Positions 25,059 through 35,347 are shown, counted from the first letter of the stretch. The stretch: 64,000 nt of DNA from Nocardia cyriacigeorgica (GCF_029868385.1 NZ_JARWNX010000064.1:410012-474011); one strand, 5' to 3'. Numbers and translations are program-made. Notes: generated by a model from the letters alone, not told the origin.

Positions 25059-25907
25059 ATGACTGCCGCCAATCCCGCCCCCGATCGGATGCTCACCCGC
25101 ATCGGCGGGTTGCTGCGCAAGGCCGAATCGACCGATAACGAACACGAGGCCGAGGCGTTCCTCGCCGCGGCGCAGCGTCTGGCCACCCGCTCTTCGATCG
25201 ATCTGGCGGTGGCGCGTGCCCATGTGGCCGGTCGCGAGCGCAGGCCGCCGCCGATCCAGCGGATCATCCCGATCGGCGAGCCGGGGCGTAAAGGTCTGCG
25301 GACCTATGTGCAGCTGTTCGTCGCGATCGCCGCCGCCAACGATGTGCGCTGCGATGTGGCGCGTACGTCCACCCAGGTCTACGCCTACGGTTTCGACTCC
25401 GATATCGATACCTGCGAGGCGCTGTACACGAGCCTGCTCGTGCAGATGGTGCGGGCCTCGGACCAGTACATCAAATCGGGTTCCTACCGGTCGGCGACGG
25501 TGGAGAAGATCGTCGTCGAGGTGCGCGGCGGGCGTCGGGTGCGCCGTCGCGTGCAGGCGCCGGTCGCCGCGGTGACGGCGCGGCTGAACTTCCAGATGGC
25601 GTTCGCGGCGCGGATCGGCAAACGGCTGTCGGAGGTGAAATCGGAGGTGGAGACCCAGGCCCGTGCGGAGCCGGGCGCCGCCGCGACCGGAACCGCCCTC
25701 GCCCTGCGGAACAAGGAGGTCGAGCTGACCGACTTCTATACCCGCACCTCCGAGGCCCGCGGCACCTGGCGCGGACCGCAGGCATCGACGGGCTACGCCC
25801 CCGCCGCGCGAACCGCAGGCGATCGAGCCGGGCGGGCTGCCCGCCTCGGCACCGCACCCGAACTCCCCGCACCGCGCACCCGTCTCACCACACGCCGAGC
25901 CAACTGA
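25059..25907 (+). CDS. DUF2786 protein
   Basis: Encodes 282 residues from ATG 25059. The N-terminal ~40 residues are the DUF2786 helical motif (RMLTRIGGLLRKAESTDNEHEAEAFLAAAQRLATR). The remainder holds an FVAIAAANDVRC...YGFDSDIDTCEALYTSLLVQM region and a basic C-terminus that becomes low complexity after ~255. The function is unknown. In actinobacteria it is often next to a TIGR04338-type metallohydrolase, as here. Confidence 0.85.
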   Translation: MTAANPAPDRMLTRIGGLLRKAESTDNEHEAEAFLAAAQRLATRSSIDLAVARAHVAGRERRPPPIQRIIPIGEPGRKGLRTYVQLFVAIAAANDVRCDVARTSTQVYAYGFDSDIDTCEALYTSLLVQMVRASDQYIKSGSYRSATVEKIVVEVRGGRRVRRRVQAPVAAVTARLNFQMAFAARIGKRLSEVKSEVETQARAEPGAAATGTALALRNKEVELTDFYTRTSEARGTWRGPQASTGYAPAARTAGDRAGRAARLGTAPELPAPRTRLTTRRAN

Positions 25908-26012
25908 CCATGGCCCCCGAACCCGCCTGCGCGAGGCGCACCAGCGTACGCGCTTCTCGACGGATGCCTCGCGCCTGGGCATCGGCGGTGTCCGTGTGGG
26001 TGTGATGCCGCG

Positions 26013-26525
26013 ATGACCGTGCGGGACAGCCAGCGCGCGAAGGTCTACGACGCAGAACAGTTGGTGCGTGGTGCGTTCGATCGGGCCGACGAGTTCGGTC
26101 ACCGCACCGTGGAGGTATTCGGTTCGCAGATCACCTTGCCGGTGGAGCGGCGGTTCGCCTCGGTGGAGTCGGTGCAGCGCTACTGCGATCGGGTACTGGC
26201 GTTGAACTGGGTTGCGGCGCAGTGGGGCCGGGCGAGTACGCCGGTGCGGGTCCGTGCGCGGGCCGGGACCACCGCCGCGCATTACGAATCCGAGGGCGCG
26301 GTGCTCGCCGTCCCGCTGCACACCGGGGCGAGGGCATGGGCGCTCCGGGAATTGGTGGTGCTGCACGAGCTGACCCACCATCTCGAACCGGATCCGGGTG
26401 AACATGCACCGCACGGCCCGGAATTCTGCACTCGCTACGTCGAATTGGTCGACGGTGTGATCGGCCCCGAAGCGGCGCTGCTCCTACGCGCCACCATGAT
26501 CGGCTGCGGAGTCGGCTTCGGCTGA
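26013..26525 (+). CDS. TIGR04338-type putative metallohydrolase
   Basis: Encodes 170 residues. The zinc-binding HELTHH motif (HEXXH, ~115-120) is followed by HAPHGPEFCTRYVEL, which would supply the third ligand, as in TIGR04338 proteins. The N-terminus RAKVYDAEQLVRGAFDRADE is also family-like. It is a cytoplasmic predicted peptidase-like enzyme with unknown substrate, transcribed with the DUF2786 gene 105 bases upstream. Confidence 0.85.
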   Translation: MTVRDSQRAKVYDAEQLVRGAFDRADEFGHRTVEVFGSQITLPVERRFASVESVQRYCDRVLALNWVAAQWGRASTPVRVRARAGTTAAHYESEGAVLAVPLHTGARAWALRELVVLHELTHHLEPDPGEHAPHGPEFCTRYVELVDGVIGPEAALLLRATMIGCGVGFG

Positions 26526-26550
26526 CCGGCGGCCTGTCGCTCGACGCGGC

Positions 26551-27522
26551 CTAGGGTCGGCCGAGCAGGGCGTGGACGCGGTCGAAGCGTTCACGCCACC
26601 ACGCCGTCCGAGCAGGATCGGGATACCGGTAACGCTCCAGCAGATCCGGATCGGGCGCGGGTGGTGTGCGCGGTACGGACAGGTACCCGTCCACCGGGAG
26701 CAGCGGTTCGGCCACCACATCGCCTTCGAACAGCGCCACTGTGCCGAGCCCGCAGGCGAAGTCGAGTGCGGGGAGGGCGGCGGCAAGGGCGAGCTGGGCG
26801 GACAGCCCGACGCTGGTTTCCAACGCGGACGACACCACACAGGGCAGTCCGGCGGCCTCCGCGACCTCGAGCGCGCGGCGCACTCCGCCCAGCGGTGTGC
26901 ATTTCAGGACCGCGATATCGGCGGCCCCGGCGACGGCCACCCGAAGCGGATCCTCGGCGCGGCGGATGGATTCGTCGGCGGCGATCCGCACCTGAACACG
27001 CCGCCGGACCGCCGCCAGCTCCTCGATCGTGCGGCAGGGCTGCTCGACGTACTCCAAACCACCTGCGGCCCGGTCTATCTCGGTGATGTGGCGGACCGCC
27101 GTGTCGACATCCCACAGCGCGTTGGCATCCACGCGCACCGCGCCGTCCGGCCCGAGCGCATCGCGTACCGCCTCCACCCTGGCCAGGTCCTCCGGCAGCG
27201 AATCCGGATGGTCGGCCACCTTCACCTTGGCCGTGCGGCACCCCGACCCCGCGACGATGGCATGCGCGCGTTCCGGCCCGACCGCTGGCACCGTGCAGTT
27301 CACCGGTATCCGATCCCGCACCGGCTCCGGCCGATCCACGGTGACCTGCTCGACGGCGGTGGCCAGCCAGTGCGCGGCCTCCCGATCGTCGTATTCGGGA
27401 AACGGGCAGAACTCACCCCAGCCCAGCGGCCCGCGCACCAGCATTCCCTCGCGGACGGTGATGCCACGGAACCGGGTGCGCATGGGCACCGCGTAGACGG
27501 CGACAGCCTCGACATCGCTCAC
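26551..27522 (-). CDS. menC: o-succinylbenzoate synthase
   Basis: Encodes 323 residues from GTG 27522; an upstream extension would be Arg/Pro-rich and run across a tandem repeat. It belongs to the enolase superfamily and dehydrates SHCHC to o-succinylbenzoate in menaquinone synthesis. Catalytic features are TAKVKV (the second Lys of a KxK), DANALWDVDTA and EYVEQPC for metal ligands, ADESIR, and CTPLGG with the late VVSSALETSVG. Actinobacterial MenC proteins have this shortened form. It faces the metallohydrolase convergently and is not clustered with other men genes here. Confidence 0.9.
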   Translation of the reverse strand: MSDVEAVAVYAVPMRTRFRGITVREGMLVRGPLGWGEFCPFPEYDDREAAHWLATAVEQVTVDRPEPVRDRIPVNCTVPAVGPERAHAIVAGSGCRTAKVKVADHPDSLPEDLARVEAVRDALGPDGAVRVDANALWDVDTAVRHITEIDRAAGGLEYVEQPCRTIEELAAVRRRVQVRIAADESIRRAEDPLRVAVAGAADIAVLKCTPLGGVRRALEVAEAAGLPCVVSSALETSVGLSAQLALAAALPALDFACGLGTVALFEGDVVAEPLLPVDGYLSVPRTPPAPDPDLLERYRYPDPARTAWWRERFDRVHALLGRP

Positions 27523-27550
27523 CGTCAGCAGCGTAGCCCGCCCCACGTTC

Positions 27551-27578
27551 GTCGGTCGTCGGTCGTCGGTCGTCGGTC
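27551..27578. repeat. four tandem copies of a 7-bp unit
   Basis: GTCGGTC is repeated four times without change between menC and the small membrane protein gene. A 7-bp period is not a coding period, and the repeat lies 29 bases upstream of the menC start, where slippage could change expression. Confidence 0.8.
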
Positions 27579-27646
27579 GAGCATGCCTCCTGGCCGGACC
27601 CGCCATCGCGATTGCCGTTGTCCGCCCGCCACCGCACACTCGACAT

Positions 27647-27964
27647 GTGCGGTGGCGACTGCGGGATCTCGCACGCGCGATACCCGCGACCCTGATCGCG
27701 GCCGGGTTCGGCTGGGTGGCAGTGCATTTGCTGGACTGGTATCAGCTGACCGGCCGCGATCTCGCGCGTCCACACGACCTGACCGCCGCCTATGTGGTTG
27801 CTGCCACGGGTTTCGTACTGGCGGTCGGCGCGGTGGTCGCGACCCTGGTCGGCGCCATCAGGGCGCGGCGGGTGATCGGTTGGGCACCCTTGATCGGCGT
27901 GCCGTTGTTCGTCGGAGCCTGGGTGTGCGGGTTCCTGGTCGCGATCTTTACCGCGCCGACCTGA
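27647..27964 (+). CDS. small membrane protein of unknown function
   Basis: Encodes 105 residues from GTG 27647. Three hydrophobic stretches are visible: AIPATLIAAGFGWVAVHLL, AAYVVAATGFVLAVGAVVATLVGAI and APLIGVPLFVGAWVCGFLVAI, with a basic N-terminus (RWRLRDLAR) expected to stay inside. I do not recognise the family. It stands alone, divergent from menC and convergent with the ATPase gene. Confidence 0.6.
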   Translation: MRWRLRDLARAIPATLIAAGFGWVAVHLLDWYQLTGRDLARPHDLTAAYVVAATGFVLAVGAVVATLVGAIRARRVIGWAPLIGVPLFVGAWVCGFLVAIFTAPT

Positions 27965-27999
27965 ACGCGCCGTCGGGCCGGGATCCGAGGGTACAGCGC

Positions 28000-29097
<1,098 letters not shown>

Positions 29098-29270
29098 GGC
29101 AGATCACTTCCCTTCACCGGCAGGAACGTGCCGGACGATCCGAGTAGAGGGTTCCGGCGGATCCTACGTGGACCGCTCGGAGCGTGCGCGATCGGCGGAA
29201 GTAGGTGGTTTCACCACGACCGGCGGTAGCCTCGACTGCGGAATCTGCCCAGCGACGAGGAGTCAATGCG

Positions 29271-30065
29271 ATGAATCGACCGGTTCGTGTGGGAATGCAG
29301 TTGCAGCCGCAGCATGCGTCCGAGTACGCGCTGATTCGGGATGCGGTGCGGCGGGCCGAGGACGCGGGCGTCGATATCGTCTTCAACTGGGACCATTTCT
29401 ATCCGCTCACCGGAGATCCGGACGGTGCGCATTTCGAATGCTGGACCATGCTCGGCGCCTTCGCCGAGCAGACCGAGCGGGTCGAGATCGGTGCGCTGGT
29501 CACCGGGGGCGGTTACCGGAATCCCGATCTGCTGGCGGATATGGCCAGGACCGTCGACCACATCAGCGGTGGCAGGCTGATCCTCGGGATCGGCGCGGGC
29601 TGGTTCGAACGTGATTACACCGAGTACGGCTACGAGTTCGGTACCGCGGGCACTCGGCTGGACAAGCTGAAGGGTGCGCTGGCCCGGATCGACGCCAGGT
29701 TGGCGACATTGAATCCGCAGCCCGTCCGCGATATCCCGATGCTGATCGGCGGTGGCGGTGAACGCAAGACGCTGCGGTTGGTCGCCGAGCACGCCGATAT
29801 CTGGCACAGCTTCGGCGACCTGGGGGTGTTCACCCGTAAGAGCGGTATCCTCGGTGAGCACTGCGCGGCCGCGGGTACCGATCCGGCTCGCATCGAGCGT
29901 TCGGTGAGCTGGCCGGGCGCGAGTCGGGCACCGGAATTCCTCGCGGCCGGTGCGACGCTGTTCACCGTCGGCGTCAGCGGGCCCGACTACGACCTGAGCC
30001 GGGTGGTGGACGCGATCAACTGGCGCGATGAGATCAACCCGGAGCCGGTCAGCGGTATCGCCTGA
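29271..30065 (+). CDS. LLM class F420-dependent oxidoreductase
   Basis: Encodes 264 residues of the luciferase-like monooxygenase fold, with GAGGAG eight bases before the ATG. Family features are RVGMQLQPQHASEY, DIVFNWDHFYPL, the FECWTMLGAFAEQTERVEIGALVTG strand-helix, ISGGRLILGIGAGWFERDYTEYG, and VRDIPMLIGGGGERKTLRL. The typical actinobacterial cofactor is F420. The substrate is unknown. It is not clearly operonic with either neighbour. Confidence 0.9.
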   Translation: MNRPVRVGMQLQPQHASEYALIRDAVRRAEDAGVDIVFNWDHFYPLTGDPDGAHFECWTMLGAFAEQTERVEIGALVTGGGYRNPDLLADMARTVDHISGGRLILGIGAGWFERDYTEYGYEFGTAGTRLDKLKGALARIDARLATLNPQPVRDIPMLIGGGGERKTLRLVAEHADIWHSFGDLGVFTRKSGILGEHCAAAGTDPARIERSVSWPGASRAPEFLAAGATLFTVGVSGPDYDLSRVVDAINWRDEINPEPVSGIA

Positions 30066-30241
30066 TCGCATGCGGGCGCGGGCGGTAACCGTGCGGTGTC
30101 CGTGGCCCGGCATCGGATTTCTCGCGGTGGTGGTGGAAAGCCGGTGGGAGCAGGACGACGTGGTGGTCGTTGGCGTCCTCGGGTTCGGCGCGCACCGGTA
30201 GCGGCCGGTTAACCCACGGTCGAGGGATAGGGTGTTCACCC

Positions 30242-32026
30242 ATGGTTGGTCTGCTCGCTGTGCGGTCTCGTGCGTTGATCGCCGTGATACTGCTCGCCGT
30301 CGTCGCGTTGGCGACGGCCTGCGGTGACGGCTCCTCGGCCCGAGACCTGTGTGCCCCGCCCGGGGTGGAGGCCGCGTCCCCCGCGCCGACGAATCTGGCC
30401 TCACCGACGCGGGCGGGTGTCGACCGGTTCACCACGCCGACGACCGTTCCGCTGGAGTCCATCGATATCAGCAAGCTCGGCCTGCTCACCCCAGGCAAGC
30501 TCAGCGTCGGCACCCTGTCGGACGCGCCGCCGAGCATCTGTGTGAACGCCGCGGGCGCGTTCACCGGTTTCGACAATGAACTGCTGCGCGCGGTGGCCGC
30601 GAAACTCGGCCTGCAAGTGGAGTTCTCCGGCACCGAATTCGCCGGTCTGCTCGCACAGGTCGGCGGCGGCCGCTTCGATGTCGGCTCCTCCAATATCACC
30701 ACCACCGATGAGCGCAGGCGGATGGTGGACTTCACCAACGGCTACGACTTCGGGTACTTCTCGCTGGTCGTCCGCAATGGCAGCCCGATCGGCGGGTTCG
30801 CCGACCTCGGCCCGGACAGCCGGGTGGCCGTGGTGCAGGGCACGGTGCAGGACGAGTACGTCGTCAACCAATTGGGCTTGGATCCGGTGAAATTCCCGGA
30901 CTACAACACCGCCTACGCGAACGTGAAGACCGGCCAGGTTGATGCCTGGGTGGCGCCGTCGGCGCAGGCCGAGGGCGCGATCGCACCGGGTGACGGCACC
31001 ACGATCATCGAGAATTCGTTCAGTCTCGACAATTTCGCGGCCTGGGCGGTCGGCAAGAACAAGCAGCCGCTGGTCGACGCCCTCAACAGCGGTCTGGACG
31101 CGGTGATCGCCGACGGCACCTACGCCCGGCTCTACAGCGACTGGGTGCCGCGTGAACTCCCGCCGGGGTGGAAGCCGGGATCGAAAGCCGCTCCCACACC
31201 AGAACTTCCGGATTTCGCCGCCATTGCCGCCGAACGCGGACCCGCCGAACAGGCGCAGGACGAACCGAAATCCACGCTGCAACAGCTGCGTGACACCTTC
31301 TTCGACTGGTCGCTGTATCGCCAGGCATTTCCCGATCTGTTCAAGACCGGTCTGCCCAATACCCTGATCCTCGCACTGGTTTCGGGCATCCTCGGCACCG
31401 TGCTCGGCATGCTGCTCGCCGTGGCCGGCATATCGCGGTCGCGCTGGCTGCGCTGGCCCGCCCGCGTCTACACCGATATCTTCCGTGGTCTGCCCGCGGT
31501 GGTGATCATCCTGTTGATCGGGCTCGGCATCGGTCCGGTGGTGGGTGATCTGACCGGCAACAACCCGTACTGGCTCGGTGCGGTGGCGTTGGCGCTGCTG
31601 GCCTCGGCCTATATCGGGGAGATCTTCCGCTCCGGTATCCAATCGGTCGAACCCGGTCAGCTCGAGGCGGCGCGCGCCATCGGCTTCGGTTATCGCCAGT
31701 CGATGACGCTGGTGGTGATCCCGCAGGGTGTGCGGCGGGTGCTGCCCGCGCTGATGAACCAGTTCATCGCGCTGATCAAGGATTCCTCGCTGATCTACTT
31801 CCTCGGCCTGCTCGCCTCCCAGCGTGAGCTGTTCGCCGTCGGCCGCGATCTGAACGCGCAGACCGGTAACCTGTCGCCGCTGGTCGCGGCCGGTCTGGTG
31901 TATCTGCTGCTGACCATCCCGCTCACCCACCTGGTGAACTACATCGACCGGCGCATGCGCACCGGCCGTCCTGATCAGCCCATCGACCCGGCCGATCAGG
32001 CCGCGATCACAGAAGGGCGTGGGTAG
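30242..32026 (+). CDS. amino-acid ABC transporter: receptor fused to permease
   Basis: Encodes 594 residues. A lipoprotein-type signal ends at Cys27 (ALATAC). Residues ~60-305 form a family 3 solute-binding domain (LSVGTLSDAPPSICVNAAG, FTGFDNELLRAVAAKLGL, FDVGSSNITTTDERR). Residues ~365-575 form the permease, with GLPNTLILALVSGILGTVLG, DIFRGLPAVVIILLIG and the EAA loop LEAARAIGFGYRQSM. Such fusions, as in GlnP of lactic acid bacteria, carry their own receptor; glutamine, glutamate or another polar amino acid is the likely cargo. The ATPase gene follows with no gap. Confidence 0.92.
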   Translation: MVGLLAVRSRALIAVILLAVVALATACGDGSSARDLCAPPGVEAASPAPTNLASPTRAGVDRFTTPTTVPLESIDISKLGLLTPGKLSVGTLSDAPPSICVNAAGAFTGFDNELLRAVAAKLGLQVEFSGTEFAGLLAQVGGGRFDVGSSNITTTDERRRMVDFTNGYDFGYFSLVVRNGSPIGGFADLGPDSRVAVVQGTVQDEYVVNQLGLDPVKFPDYNTAYANVKTGQVDAWVAPSAQAEGAIAPGDGTTIIENSFSLDNFAAWAVGKNKQPLVDALNSGLDAVIADGTYARLYSDWVPRELPPGWKPGSKAAPTPELPDFAAIAAERGPAEQAQDEPKSTLQQLRDTFFDWSLYRQAFPDLFKTGLPNTLILALVSGILGTVLGMLLAVAGISRSRWLRWPARVYTDIFRGLPAVVIILLIGLGIGPVVGDLTGNNPYWLGAVALALLASAYIGEIFRSGIQSVEPGQLEAARAIGFGYRQSMTLVVIPQGVRRVLPALMNQFIALIKDSSLIYFLGLLASQRELFAVGRDLNAQTGNLSPLVAAGLVYLLLTIPLTHLVNYIDRRMRTGRPDQPIDPADQAAITEGRG

Positions 32027-32752
32027 ATGAGTGCATCGCTCACCGGTACCGGCCTGCGGCTGCGGCTCGGTCACAACGAGATCCTGCGCGGGGTGGACAT
32101 CCACGTCGACGCCGGGAAGACCACCACCGTCATCGGACCGTCCGGTTCCGGTAAATCCACCTTGCTGCGGGTGCTGAACCGGCTGCACGAACCCGATGCG
32201 GGCGACATCCTGCTCGACGGGACATCGGTGCTCACCGAAGACCCGGACAAGCTGCGTCAGCGCATCGGCATGGTGTTCCAGCATTTCAACCTGTTCCCGC
32301 ACAAGACCGTCGCCGATAATGTCGCGCTCGGCCCACGCAAACTGCGCGGACTGTCCAAGGAGCAGGCGCGGGCGCTGGCCATCGAGCAGCTCGAGGTGGT
32401 CGGCCTGGCCGGTAAGGCCGATTCCCGGCCGTCCAATCTGTCCGGCGGTCAGCAGCAGCGGGTGGCGATCGCGCGGGCGTTGGCCATGAAACCGGAGATC
32501 ATGTTCTTCGACGAGGCCACCTCGGCACTGGACCCGGAACTGGTCAAGGGCATACTCGCGCTGATGACCGATCTGGCGTCGGGCGGAATGTCGATGGTCG
32601 TCGTCACCCACGAAATGGGTTTCGCGCGAAGCGTTTCCGACAGCGTGGTGTTCATGGACGCCGGTCAGGTGGTGGAGACCGGCACCCCGGACGCCCTGTT
32701 CGACAACGCGGAAACCCCACGCCTGCGCCGCTTCCTCGACCAGGTGCTCTAG
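32027..32752 (+). CDS. glnQ: amino-acid ABC transporter ATPase, GlnQ type
   Basis: Encodes 241 residues. Walker A GPSGSGKST (~37-45), signature LSGGQQQR, Walker B IMFFDEATSALD and the H-loop VVTHEMGF are intact. The ATG follows directly after the stop of the receptor-permease fusion gene, so the two form a complete importer of the polar amino acid type. A 277-base gap without a gene follows; I saw no terminator there. Confidence 0.94.
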   Translation: MSASLTGTGLRLRLGHNEILRGVDIHVDAGKTTTVIGPSGSGKSTLLRVLNRLHEPDAGDILLDGTSVLTEDPDKLRQRIGMVFQHFNLFPHKTVADNVALGPRKLRGLSKEQARALAIEQLEVVGLAGKADSRPSNLSGGQQQRVAIARALAMKPEIMFFDEATSALDPELVKGILALMTDLASGGMSMVVVTHEMGFARSVSDSVVFMDAGQVVETGTPDALFDNAETPRLRRFLDQVL

Positions 32753-33028
32753 ACGGTGATCCGACGTGATGGGTGAAGCTATTGACCATGGTCGCAACCA
32801 TTACCTCGACTTCGCGACGCTGCTGAGTGGCGGTGTCATCCGCTACTCATTCTCACAGTTGGGGATTCCTGTACGTTGAAATCGCCGGTCGTGTGCACGG
32901 TCATGATCGGCGGATTCCGGTGTGTTCAGGGGTGCCCGGGGTAAAGAGACTTCGGGGGTAAGTGCCTGCTCGTTCGTGATGTGGGGCATCCGAACCTGCT
33001 CGCGCCGGATCATGATCCGGTTCGCAGC

Positions 33029-33403
33029 ATGAAAGGAAATATGTTCTCAGCAATTCGAGTGTCGACAGCCCTGGCTGCGGGTGTACTCGCCACCCTCGCT
33101 CTCGCACCGTCGGCGCAGGCATATCCGGTCGGCCCCTGGGGTATCGAAGGGCCATGTAGGGGCCAATCTCCCGCCGAATGCAATTTCATACCCTCGCCCG
33201 ATGGTATCGAGTGGAAGTCGTACTCGGAGGCGTCCCTCAGTACGGGGCAGGCGCTTCAAACGAACGTTTACGACAAGACCGGCGCGCTTGCCTGCGTCAA
33301 CCACATCGGCGCCCCGCCCACCTTCAAGATGTGCCCGCAGATAGCGTCGCTGATCCGCGCACTGCCGCCGATGCCCATCGGCCCCTCGACCGGCAGCAGC
33401 TGA
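33029..33403 (+). CDS. small secreted protein of unknown function
   Basis: Encodes 124 residues from ATG 33029; ATG 33041 is preceded by AAAGGA and may be the true start. A Sec signal peptide (TALAAGVLATLALA, cleavage after AQA) leads to a mature ~90-residue protein with four cysteines (PCRGQ, ECNF, ACVNH, MCPQ). I do not recognise the family. A hairpin terminator follows 31 bases after the stop. Confidence 0.75.
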   Translation: MKGNMFSAIRVSTALAAGVLATLALAPSAQAYPVGPWGIEGPCRGQSPAECNFIPSPDGIEWKSYSEASLSTGQALQTNVYDKTGALACVNHIGAPPTFKMCPQIASLIRALPPMPIGPSTGSS

Positions 33404-33434
33404 TCGACCGGCGCGCAATGACGGACGGGTGAGT

Positions 33435-33479
33435 TCGCCCTTCTCCCGCCGCCGAGATCGAAATGAGGGAGAAGGGTGA
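33435..33479 (+). terminator. hairpin terminator
   Basis: A 13-bp stem with one G-T pair (33435-33447 with 33467-33479) surrounds a 19-base loop. It lies downstream of the secreted protein gene and before the His-rich protein gene. It lacks a clear U-tract, as is usual at high GC. Confidence 0.6.
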
Positions 33480-33579
33480 TCCACCCGCCCGCCCGCCGCT
33501 ACTCTGCATTCATGCGCACTTGGTAATGTGTGAAGTGCTCTTCAGTTCCACCTGACCGCGTGAGGAAAGAAGGATTCTG

Positions 33580-33876
33580 ATGACCACAGCGCATGCTCAG
33601 CACACCGAGCACGAGCACAACCACGGCCCGACCTGCGGTCATGTCGCCGTACCGCATGGCGACCATGTCGATTACGTCCACGACGGGCATCTGCATCGCG
33701 AACACGAGGGTCACTACGACGAATGTGAGCCCTCCGCCCACACCGAACACACCAAACACGACCATGTCCACGGTGAGGGCTGCGGTCATGTCGCGGTCCC
33801 GCACGGCGACCACGTCGACTACATCCACGACGGTCACCGTCATGCGCCGCACGACGGGCACTACGACGAACACTGA
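33580..33876 (+). CDS. His-rich metal-binding-like protein with a tandem repeat
   Basis: Encodes 98 residues, about a quarter of them His. Two copies of a ~30-residue unit are present, each with CGHVAVPHGDHVDY(V/I)HDGH and ending GHYDE. The unit supplies one Cys, several His and Asp, so zinc or nickel binding is likely. Similar actinobacterial proteins are sometimes called zinc transporter parts, but no membrane segment is present. GGAAAGAAGG precedes the ATG. I looked for a Zur-like operator upstream and found no convincing one. Confidence 0.8.
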   Translation: MTTAHAQHTEHEHNHGPTCGHVAVPHGDHVDYVHDGHLHREHEGHYDECEPSAHTEHTKHDHVHGEGCGHVAVPHGDHVDYIHDGHRHAPHDGHYDEH

Positions 33877-33921
33877 GCGCCGTCGCCGACCCGATATCGA
33901 CCCGAACCACGGAGGTGGATC

Positions 33922-34326
33922 GTGGACCTCGCGCAGGTGAACCGAGACGCCATCGCGAAGTTCCGGGCCGGGGAGGATCCCGAGGGAATGCATCGGGATC
34001 GGCTGGTCCTGTTGACGACGATCGGCAGGCGCACCGGACAGCCGTACACCACCCCGATGATGTTCCACCGGGACGGTGACCGGCTGCTGGTGATGGCCTC
34101 CAATATCGGCGCGCCCCGGCACCCCGACTGGTATCAGAACCTGGTCCGCAACCCGGCGGTCGTCGTCGAAGTGGGCGACGAGACCTACGACGCACGAGCC
34201 GTGCCCTTGGCGGGAGACGAGCGCGAGCGCATCTGGACGATGTTGAAGCAGACCTACCCCTGGTTCGCCGACCACGAGCAGAAGACCGATCGCGTCATTC
34301 CGGTGGTGGCGCTGACGAGGGTGTGA
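33922..34326 (+). CDS. nitroreductase-family deazaflavin-dependent oxidoreductase
   Basis: Encodes 134 residues from GTG 33922 (GGAGGTGGATC upstream). It has the Ddn-type split beta-barrel pattern: LVLLTTIGRRTGQPYTTPMMFHRDGDRLLVMAS, HPDWYQNLVRNPAVVVEVG and ERERIWTMLKQTYPWFADHEQKT. Relatives bind F420 and reduce quinones or nitro compounds. It is 45 bases downstream of the His-rich gene in the same direction, but a shared function is not evident. Confidence 0.92.
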   Translation: MDLAQVNRDAIAKFRAGEDPEGMHRDRLVLLTTIGRRTGQPYTTPMMFHRDGDRLLVMASNIGAPRHPDWYQNLVRNPAVVVEVGDETYDARAVPLAGDERERIWTMLKQTYPWFADHEQKTDRVIPVVALTRV

Positions 34327-34339
34327 ACCGCCGCGGCTA

Positions 34340-35347
34340 CTAGTCGTCCTTGTGCCGGAGTTCGACGTACATGTCCAACGAGAAGCTCTCGAGGGCGAGG
34401 GGATTGCCCGAGCAGGACAGCAACAGCAGATCGTTGTCGATATCGACGTGACGCAGGTACGCGACGGTGGCGGTGGCCGCCCTGCGGGCCTCATCGGGTG
34501 TCGCGTTCCATCGGCGGACAGCCGTTCCGTCACCGTCGTCGACGAAGCCGTGGGTGGTGAGGTAGGTGTCGACGGCGTCGGTTCGGTGAATACGCAACCG
34601 GATCTCCGTCGGGTTCGATTCGACGACGGGGCGTAGATGGGCCGACGATCCGCCGCCGTGGAATTCGAGGCGCAGATCGTCCGGGCCGCGGCCCAATGCG
34701 CGCATGGCCAGGGACACGCTGCACAGCAGATCGGTGAGCATCCCACGCAGCTGTTTCGGTGTGTCGGCGCGCCACCGCTCGTATCCCGGATAGCCCGCGC
34801 CCGACCAGAGGTGGGAGAACTCGTAGTCGTCCGCCCCGGACATCGCCAGATCGTTCTCGTCGATGAGTTCGATCTCGTCCTCGTCGAGTCGTTCCATGTA
34901 CTCGTGGGGGTTGTCCCACCAGTACACCTTCTGTGCTTCGTTGGCCTCGGCCGAGCCGAGGTGGAGCCGCAACGTCGCCCCTTCGCGCGGCAGCTGGAGC
35001 GTGCGCAGCGCCGGGCCGTCCTCCCATACGACGTCGAGGCCACGCAGGCCGCAGTACCAGCTCGGTGTTCCCCATTCCGCAATCGTGAGATCGAGGTAAT
35101 GGCGGAACTGTTCGGGCGCGATCGTCGCGATGGGGATGCTCGATTCCACGCTGGTGAAGTCGATGTGCGGACCGTAGTGCTCGAACATCCGGCCGGCGGA
35201 TTCGACACCGGGGATCTCCACCGATCCGTGGTCGGTCGCCGTCCACCCCAGCTGGCGATAGGCGTCATCGACCTCGTTCTGGGTGAACGAGCCGAACGGC
35301 GCGGCCCGCAGTTCGGTGAGCAGTTGGGTGAAACGGGCATCGGTCAT
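34340..35347 (-). CDS. protein of unknown function, 335 residues
   Basis: The start is taken as ATG 35347 (MTDARFTQLLTELRAAPFGSF); GTG 35356 is an alternative. The protein is acidic and rich in Trp/Tyr, with no signal peptide, no membrane helix and no motif that I recognise. Features that may help a search are YWWDNPHEYMERLDEDEIEL, WSGAGYPGYERW and LRLEFHGGGSSAHLRP. It is probably a soluble cytoplasmic protein restricted to Nocardia-like genomes (inference). Confidence 0.65.
   Translation of the reverse strand: MTDARFTQLLTELRAAPFGSFTQNEVDDAYRQLGWTATDHGSVEIPGVESAGRMFEHYGPHIDFTSVESSIPIATIAPEQFRHYLDLTIAEWGTPSWYCGLRGLDVVWEDGPALRTLQLPREGATLRLHLGSAEANEAQKVYWWDNPHEYMERLDEDEIELIDENDLAMSGADDYEFSHLWSGAGYPGYERWRADTPKQLRGMLTDLLCSVSLAMRALGRGPDDLRLEFHGGGSSAHLRPVVESNPTEIRLRIHRTDAVDTYLTTHGFVDDGDGTAVRRWNATPDEARRAATATVAYLRHVDIDNDLLLLSCSGNPLALESFSLDMYVELRHKDD

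Noticed and set aside
33500..33579. Zur-type operator before the His-rich gene
   Set aside because: TTCA...TGAA ends can be found, but the arms do not pair well and the AT-rich core expected for Zur boxes is missing.
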